Source of the DNA: JBBRZF01 sp038236965
GTDB lineage: Bacteria; Acidobacteriota; Terriglobia; Terriglobales; Acidobacteriaceae
Assembly (NCBI GenBank): GCA_038236965.1
Contig: JBBRZF010000017.1
Span: 1 to 33,146, forward strand
Reading direction: 5' to 3'
Length of the DNA: 33,146 nt
How positions within the stretch are numbered: the first letter of the stretch is position 1; every line of letters starts with the position of its first letter. The notes beneath the pieces are model-generated. The model had not been told where the DNA came from. It did not search any database and was given only the letters and a program-made list of their open reading frames with translations. Made by a program: the position numbers and the translations under genes. Shown in pieces: positions 32,298 through 33,146 of the stretch.

Positions 32298-33146
32298 ATG
32301 CCTTCTGAGCGTTTACAAAAGATACTGGCCTCTGCGGGAATCGCCTCCCGAAGAAAAGCTGAAGAACTCATCACGTCCGGACTTGTTACGGTCAATGGCC
32401 AGGTAATCACCGAACTGGGCACCAAAGCCGACATGGACACCGACCACATCAAAGTGGACGGCAAGGTCCTCAAGGGCGCCGAGCGCCCCGTCTACATCAT
32501 GCTGCACAAGCCCAAGGGACACGTGACCACAGTGTCCGACCCTGAAGGCCGACCCACCGTGCTGGACCTGGTACAGGGCATTCCCGAACGCGTCTTCCCC
32601 GTCGGGCGTCTGGATTACCTCAGCGAAGGTCTGTTGCTGCTCACCAACGATGGCGAACTGATGCAGAAACTCACGCATGCTTCGTCGCACGTTCCCAAGA
32701 CTTACGAAGTGAAGATCGCGGGTAAGCCGACCGAAGAGGAGTTGGACAAGCTGCGCGCCGGAATCGTGCTGCCGCCGGAACCCTCGCGCGCGGGCACTTT
32801 TGGCGGGACGAAGGAAGGCATGAAGCGCCGCTCGGAAACCGTGCGCACGCAGCCTTGCGAGATCCAGTTGGTGAAGGAACAGGACAATCCCTGGTACCAG
32901 GTGACACTGGTGGAAGGGCGCAATCGCCAGATACGCCGTATGTTCGAAGAGATCGGTCACCACGTGGAGAAGATCAAGCGCATACGTTACGGCTCGCTGC
33001 AACTCGATATCGAGCCCGGCCATTTCCGTTTCCTTGCGCCAGCAGAGATCGGCAAGCTTCGCGTTTCGGCCAACAAGCCTTACAAGATTTTGCCTCCGCG
33101 CCCGCGTCCCGCGAAAGTGGAGAGCGCTCCCGCAGAGGAAGGCATC
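32298..33146 (+). CDS. RsuA/RluB-type pseudouridine synthase (cut by window end)
   Basis: The frame is open from the ATG at 32298 to the last base (283 codons) and the stop is outside. An S4 RNA-binding domain comes first (MPSERLQKILASAGIASRRK), then the synthase domain with GRLDYLSEGLLLLTNDG, whose Asp106 is the catalytic residue, and GRNRQIRRMFEEIGH, typical of the RsuA/RluB/RluE/RluF family. It converts a uridine in rRNA to pseudouridine. Which rRNA site cannot be told; position next to scpAB is common for the rluB type. TATCAT (32282-32287) may be its -10. A basic Pro-rich tail begins at the window edge. Confidence 0.93.
   Translation, partial: MPSERLQKILASAGIASRRKAEELITSGLVTVNGQVITELGTKADMDTDHIKVDGKVLKGAERPVYIMLHKPKGHVTTVSDPEGRPTVLDLVQGIPERVFPVGRLDYLSEGLLLLTNDGELMQKLTHASSHVPKTYEVKIAGKPTEEELDKLRAGIVLPPEPSRAGTFGGTKEGMKRRSETVRTQPCEIQLVKEQDNPWYQVTLVEGRNRQIRRMFEEIGHHVEKIKRIRYGSLQLDIEPGHFRFLAPAEIGKLRVSANKPYKILPPRPRPAKVESAPAEEGI

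Noticed and set aside
1..33146. Search for a defence island, mobile element, CRISPR array or biosynthetic cluster
   Set aside because: No transposase, integrase, phage, nuclease-methylase or repeat-spacer pattern was seen; the genes are mainly core and envelope functions with even composition.

Overview
The window looks like an ordinary chromosomal segment from a GC-rich, Gram-negative bacterium, most likely an acidobacterium (Terriglobia-like). This is inference. It rests on the KDO-phosphatase and AsmA genes (LPS and outer membrane), the many exported TPR proteins, the short conserved exported proteins of unknown function and the gene style; no 16S or other marker is present. I see no insertion sequence, prophage, CRISPR array, toxin-antitoxin pair or recognisable defence cassette. 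The novelty here lies in regulatory and structural details, not in a new multi-gene system.

Layout. 1-3548 (+): the last codons of proS, a small membrane protein with DUF4845-like features, a terminator, then a class A penicillin-binding protein. 3658-5325 (+): two paralogous exported TPR proteins separated by a strong composite hairpin, followed by a structured intergenic region ending in a near-perfect terminator. 5553-6191 (-): a KdsC-type phosphatase with an unusual insertion, divergent from an exported protein of unknown function (6309-7754). 7836-12428 (+): a full-length Lhr helicase whose promoter places the transcription start at the GTG codon. 12708-14012 (-): a membrane-anchored M23 peptidase, also apparently leaderless. 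14358-14433 (+): tRNA-Ala(GGC), then a small single-span membrane protein. 15032-16261 (-): an exported PF04185 phosphoesterase. 16572-17195 (+): an exported coiled-coil protein. 17528-18918 (+): an ECF sigma factor overlapping its zinc-finger anti-sigma factor. 19071-21498 (+): two exported proteins with TPR-like helices. 21589-27213 (+): rnc, two tandem lepB genes, an AsmA-family gene and an exported protein, tightly coupled by start/stop overlaps and preceded by a long perfect stem at the rnc start. 27304-28119 (+): a hexapeptide acyltransferase. 28269-32132 (+): an M50 protease, trpS, scpA and scpB (with a large acidic insertion). 32298 to the edge (+): an RsuA/RluB-type pseudouridine synthase.

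How the genes work together. Much of the window serves the envelope: peptidoglycan synthesis (PBP1A), peptidoglycan hydrolysis (M23), LPS sugar synthesis (KdsC), preprotein processing (two LepB), outer-membrane or phospholipid homeostasis (AsmA), membrane proteolysis (M50) and an ECF sigma/anti-sigma switch. Three intergenic sites share the spacing GAACTT-N17-TCT, one upstream of the ECF sigma gene itself, so a local autoregulated envelope-stress circuit is a testable idea. The remaining genes are core information functions: proS, trpS, lhr, rnc, scpA, scpB, the pseudouridine synthase and a tRNA.
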